Origin: Mycolicibacterium sp.
GTDB taxonomy: Bacteria; Actinomycetota; Actinomycetes; Mycobacteriales; Mycobacteriaceae
Direction: 5' to 3'
Assembly: GCF_016462545.1 (NCBI RefSeq)
Contig: NZ_JAEMTA010000051.1
Location: forward strand, 1-39,380
Length of the DNA: 39,380 nucleotides
Positions 37,512 through 39,380 of this stretch are shown piece by piece. Each line of letters starts with the position of its first letter. Within the stretch, counting starts at the first letter, position 1. A program made the translations under genes and the position numbers. The notes below the pieces were generated by a model. That model searched no databases and was not told where the DNA came from. It saw nothing but the letters and a program-made list of their open reading frames with translations.

Positions 37512-37883
37512 CTATTTGGCGGACTGCTTCTTTCGTTTACTCTCCGCGTGGTGCTCTATCACGTCGCCCCATCGGTACAGGGCGCGGCCATCGCGGTCTG
37601 TCCCCATACGGCGCAGGGGCCAGCGTTTCACCCACTGCCTCACGGCGGCCTCGGAGACGTCGGCCAGCTCAGCCAACCTTGTGGTGGTGAAGAGCTCCTC
37701 GGGGTCGGAGACGTAGCCGCCCACGATCCAGTCCTGCCCGAACGAGCGCATCGCAAAGTCGATCTCGGCACAGGCTGCAGGCGCTTCGTCGGCCAGCCGG
37801 TCGCGGTACATGTGAGCGACCCGGCGGTAGCGGTCAATGCGATCGTCGGACCAGGGCCACGGATCTGGGCAGACCTCTGCCAT
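37512..37883 (-). CDS. Helix-turn-helix regulator of the element
   Basis: From ATG at 37883 (MAEVCPDPWPWSDDRIDRY) it has 123 residues; an in-frame GTG lies at 37904 inside an inverted repeat. The N-terminal half is helical (RYRRVAHMYRDRLADEAPAACAEIDFAM). The C-terminal half holds a MerR-like HTH: FTTTRLAELADVSEAAVRQWVKRWPLRRMGTDRDGRALYRWGDVIEH. It ends in a Lys-rich tail. The position between integrase and excisionase-like gene suggests control of the lysogeny-type switch. No family name can be given safely. Confidence 0.8.
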   Translation of the reverse strand: MAEVCPDPWPWSDDRIDRYRRVAHMYRDRLADEAPAACAEIDFAMRSFGQDWIVGGYVSDPEELFTTTRLAELADVSEAAVRQWVKRWPLRRMGTDRDGRALYRWGDVIEHHAESKRKKQSAK

Positions 37884-37892
37884 GAGATCAGT

Positions 37893-37904
37893 GTGACACG
37901 TCAC
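37893..37904. promoter_or_regulatory. Inverted repeat before the HTH regulator gene
   Basis: Arms GTGAC (37893-37897) and GTCAC (37900-37904) with a two-base centre lie 9 bases before the ATG of the HTH gene. It could be an autoregulatory operator. It is short and may be chance. Confidence 0.35.
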
Positions 37905-37982
37905 GACGGGTTATGTCCTACATCGCCCGAAAATTTCAGATGCCACGCATGTAACTCCCAGGTGGCGCACCGAAACTCCGAA

Positions 37983-39134
37983 TTACTCCGTCGCACTTGG
38001 CTTCTGTTGCGCCGCCGTGGCCAACTCCGATAGCGCCTCCGCGATCTCGGCGTCGCGGCCACTGACCACCGACTGATAGATCAGCGACGCCTTCACGGTG
38101 CTATGGCCCAACCGGCTCATCGTCTCTGCCAGGGTGGCCACACGGGCGGTCTGCGTGCCCGCGTAATGCTTGAGGTCATGCACCCGCATGCCGCCCTTTA
38201 TCCCGGCCTTCTCAAGCGCCGGATCCAGGTAGTCGCGGAACACCCGATCATTCAGATGACAGCCGCCGCGTGTGGGCGGAAACAAGAGCGCCTCTTCGCC
38301 TTTCGCGACATGCACGTCGAGGTGGTGCTTCAGGTCGGCGCGGATGTGCGGCGGGATGACCACGGCGTGGGCCTTCTTCTGCTTCGTGGTGTCGATGTGG
38401 CACTTGCCGTTGCGGTGCGTGGCACCTCGGCTGATGTAGACGACCTCGGCATCGTTGTCGATATCCTTGCGTCGCAGCTCGGTGACTTCACCCCAGCGCA
38501 GCCCACACCACGCCTTGAGCAGAATCAGCGCTGTGAACCGCTCGGGCATCGCGGTGGCCAGCGCCGCCAGTTGTACAACAGTTGGAATGACTGGCGCACG
38601 CTTGGCCGAAGTGTTCATCGCGCCCGTGATCTGGCATGGGTTGGTCACAAGCAGGCCGTCGCCGACGGCGGTAGCGCACACGGCGTGCAGCATTGCGTAA
38701 GCGTGTGCGTTGCGGGTGCGGTGTTCGTCGCCGAGCCCGGAGTGCCAGGACCGCACCGTCTGCGGCGTCAGGGCGGCAACGGGTGTGCGACCGAGCACGG
38801 TGGGCGCAATGTGCAACCGCAGCTTGGACTCGTAGCCCTCGCGGGTGCGGGGGCGCAGCTTGCGCTCGGCGATCCAGCGCTTGGCGTAGTCGGCGACTGA
38901 CTCAGCCTTGATCTTCGCCTCAGCCCGCCGCAGCGCCGGTGCCACCCAGCGCTTCAGCTCCATCGACCGACGCTCGTTGGTTAGCCAGTGCTCGGCGTCC
39001 ACGCGGGCGCTGTAGGTCATCGGCGCGTAGTGGCGGACCTCCTTGGCGTTCGGGTCCATGTAGGACGCCTGGAAGCGCCCTGAGGGTAGTTTGCGGATAT
39101 GGCCCCAGCCCCGGTGCCCGTTGGTGTTGGCCAT
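37983..39134 (-). CDS. int: Tyrosine recombinase integrase
   Basis: Catalyses insertion of the element into tRNA-Arg(CCG). The 383 residues comprise an N-terminal arm-binding domain (GWGHIRKLPSGRFQASYMDP, about 8-60), a SAM-like core-binding domain (about 78-165) and the catalytic domain with Arg213 in GLRWGEV, His319 in VHDLKHYAGT, His344 in LGHSTV and the nucleophile Tyr353 in LIYQ. The second catalytic arginine (HXXR) is Lys322 here. Start ATG at 39134 follows CGAGAGG; the promoter region contains the right terminal repeat, suggesting that the integrase could repress itself. The gene lies 157 bases from attR. Confidence 0.95.
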   Translation of the reverse strand: MANTNGHRGWGHIRKLPSGRFQASYMDPNAKEVRHYAPMTYSARVDAEHWLTNERRSMELKRWVAPALRRAEAKIKAESVADYAKRWIAERKLRPRTREGYESKLRLHIAPTVLGRTPVAALTPQTVRSWHSGLGDEHRTRNAHAYAMLHAVCATAVGDGLLVTNPCQITGAMNTSAKRAPVIPTVVQLAALATAMPERFTALILLKAWCGLRWGEVTELRRKDIDNDAEVVYISRGATHRNGKCHIDTTKQKKAHAVVIPPHIRADLKHHLDVHVAKGEEALLFPPTRGGCHLNDRVFRDYLDPALEKAGIKGGMRVHDLKHYAGTQTARVATLAETMSRLGHSTVKASLIYQSVVSGRDAEIAEALSELATAAQQKPSATE

Positions 39135-39149
39135 GGCCGCAAACCTCTC

Positions 39150-39171
39150 GCCGTGCGATTAACATGCGATA
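39150..39171 (+). repeat. Right terminal repeat, candidate integrase arm site
   Basis: Partner of 23116-23137, same orientation, one mismatch. The two TGCGAT copies lie at 39154-39159 and 39165-39170. It is 15 bases upstream of the integrase start codon, so binding here could both organise recombination and block integrase transcription. Confidence 0.65.
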
Positions 39172-39291
39172 CAGACGTGATTCTACGCCTGATTGTGTCT
39201 TCGCGTGTCACCTCCCGTTCGGCCTTAAATACCTGTTAGAGGCAAGACTTGGCAGGTCACGCGGTATGCCTGGGTCGCCTATCCCGGCACT

Positions 39292-39315
39292 TTCGAATCC
39301 TGCCGGGGGCACTTT
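39292..39315 (+). repeat. attR core
   Basis: Exact 24-base copy of 23047-23070. A T-run follows (TTTTT from 39315 on), which probably is the original terminator of the tRNA gene now separated from it by the element. Confidence 0.93.
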
Positions 39316-39346
39316 TTTTCTTCGTCTCTGCGCTGGTGGCAGCCGT

Positions 39347-39380
39347 TCACGCGTCCACTGAGTCGTCGTCTTCGGTCATG
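39347..39380 (-). CDS. Possible C-terminal end of a flanking core gene
   Basis: On the minus strand the last bases of the window read MTEDDDSVDA and a TGA stop (39349-39347). This could be the acidic tail of a gene that begins outside the window and ends just before the tRNA in the uninterrupted chromosome, or a chance frame. Only ten codons are visible. Confidence 0.2.
   Translation of the reverse strand, partial: MTEDDDSVDA

Larger units (their letters stand above)
23047..39315. mobile_element. Integrated PICI-like phage satellite / genomic island in tRNA-Arg
   Basis: Bounded by identical 24-base direct repeats, the left one being the 3' end of tRNA-Arg(CCG). Contents: tyrosine integrase next to the right repeat, excisionase-like and HTH regulators, a primase-polymerase-like/AAA protein, a candidate small terminase, unknown genes, and two anti-phage systems. 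Large terminase, portal, capsid, tail, lysis, relaxase and type IV secretion genes are all absent. Thus it cannot make virions or conjugate alone. The set matches phage-inducible islands known from other bacteria; the alternative is a decayed prophage, but the genes look intact and compact. One core copy plus the insert is about 16.2 kb. Confidence 0.85.

Noticed and set aside
37234..37883. Toxin-antitoxin pair made of the two small DNA-binding proteins
   Set aside because: Both have excisionase/regulator-type helix-turn-helix domains and neither resembles a toxin; hairpins separate them.
23047..39315. Complete prophage
   Set aside because: No large terminase, portal, protease, capsid, tail or lysis genes, and there are no long unexplained gaps where they could hide.
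23047..39315. Integrative conjugative element
   Set aside because: No relaxase, FtsK/TraB-type translocase or type IV/VII secretion genes are seen; the AAA protein is of the replication type.

Overview
This is a high-GC actinobacterial chromosome segment, almost certainly from a fast-growing Mycobacterium (Mycolicibacterium). The gene order argS-lysA-hom-thrC-thrB-rho-rpmE-prfA-prmC-tsaC-wecA-atpI-atpBEF(FH)AGD is the conserved mycobacterial order. The ATP synthase shows mycobacterial hallmarks: a fused b/delta subunit, an acidic loop in gamma and a basic C-terminal tail on alpha.

Layout. Positions 1-22862 are core genome, nearly all on the minus strand. Read in the direction of transcription they are argS, lysA, hom, thrC and thrB (translation start and stop codons overlap or nearly touch), rho behind a roughly 310-base gap, rpmE, prfA, prmC, tsaC and wecA, then the ATP synthase operon, which leaves the window inside atpD. 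One insertion interrupts this order: between rho and rpmE sit an acyl-CoA ligase gene and a divergent TetR-family regulator that share a near-perfect palindromic operator.

At 22994-23066 lies a tRNA-Arg(CCG). Its 3' end (23047-23070) is duplicated exactly as a 24-base direct repeat at 39292-39315. The repeats bound an integrated element of about 16.2 kb. Its right end holds a tyrosine integrase, a HTH regulator, a small excisionase-like protein, a primase-polymerase-like/AAA helicase protein, and several small genes, all on the minus strand. Further left are a candidate phage terminase small subunit and a 409-residue unknown protein. No large terminase, portal, capsid, tail or lysis gene is present. 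This gene set fits a phage satellite (PICI-like island) better than a prophage or plasmid.

The element carries two anti-phage systems on the plus strand: a two-gene Hachiman system (HamA nuclease and HamB helicase, in visibly AT-richer DNA) next to the left attachment site, and a single-chain Type ISP restriction-modification enzyme (Mrr-like nuclease, DEAH helicase, adenine methylase). A pair of one-mismatch 22-base repeats lies inside the two ends, one just upstream of the integrase, and probably marks integrase arm sites. The likely logic is: integrase and excisionase move the island, the primase-helicase replicates it, TerS redirects a helper phage's packaging, and the cargo protects the host from competing phages. 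The satellite interpretation is inference; the att duplication and the gene contents are seen directly.
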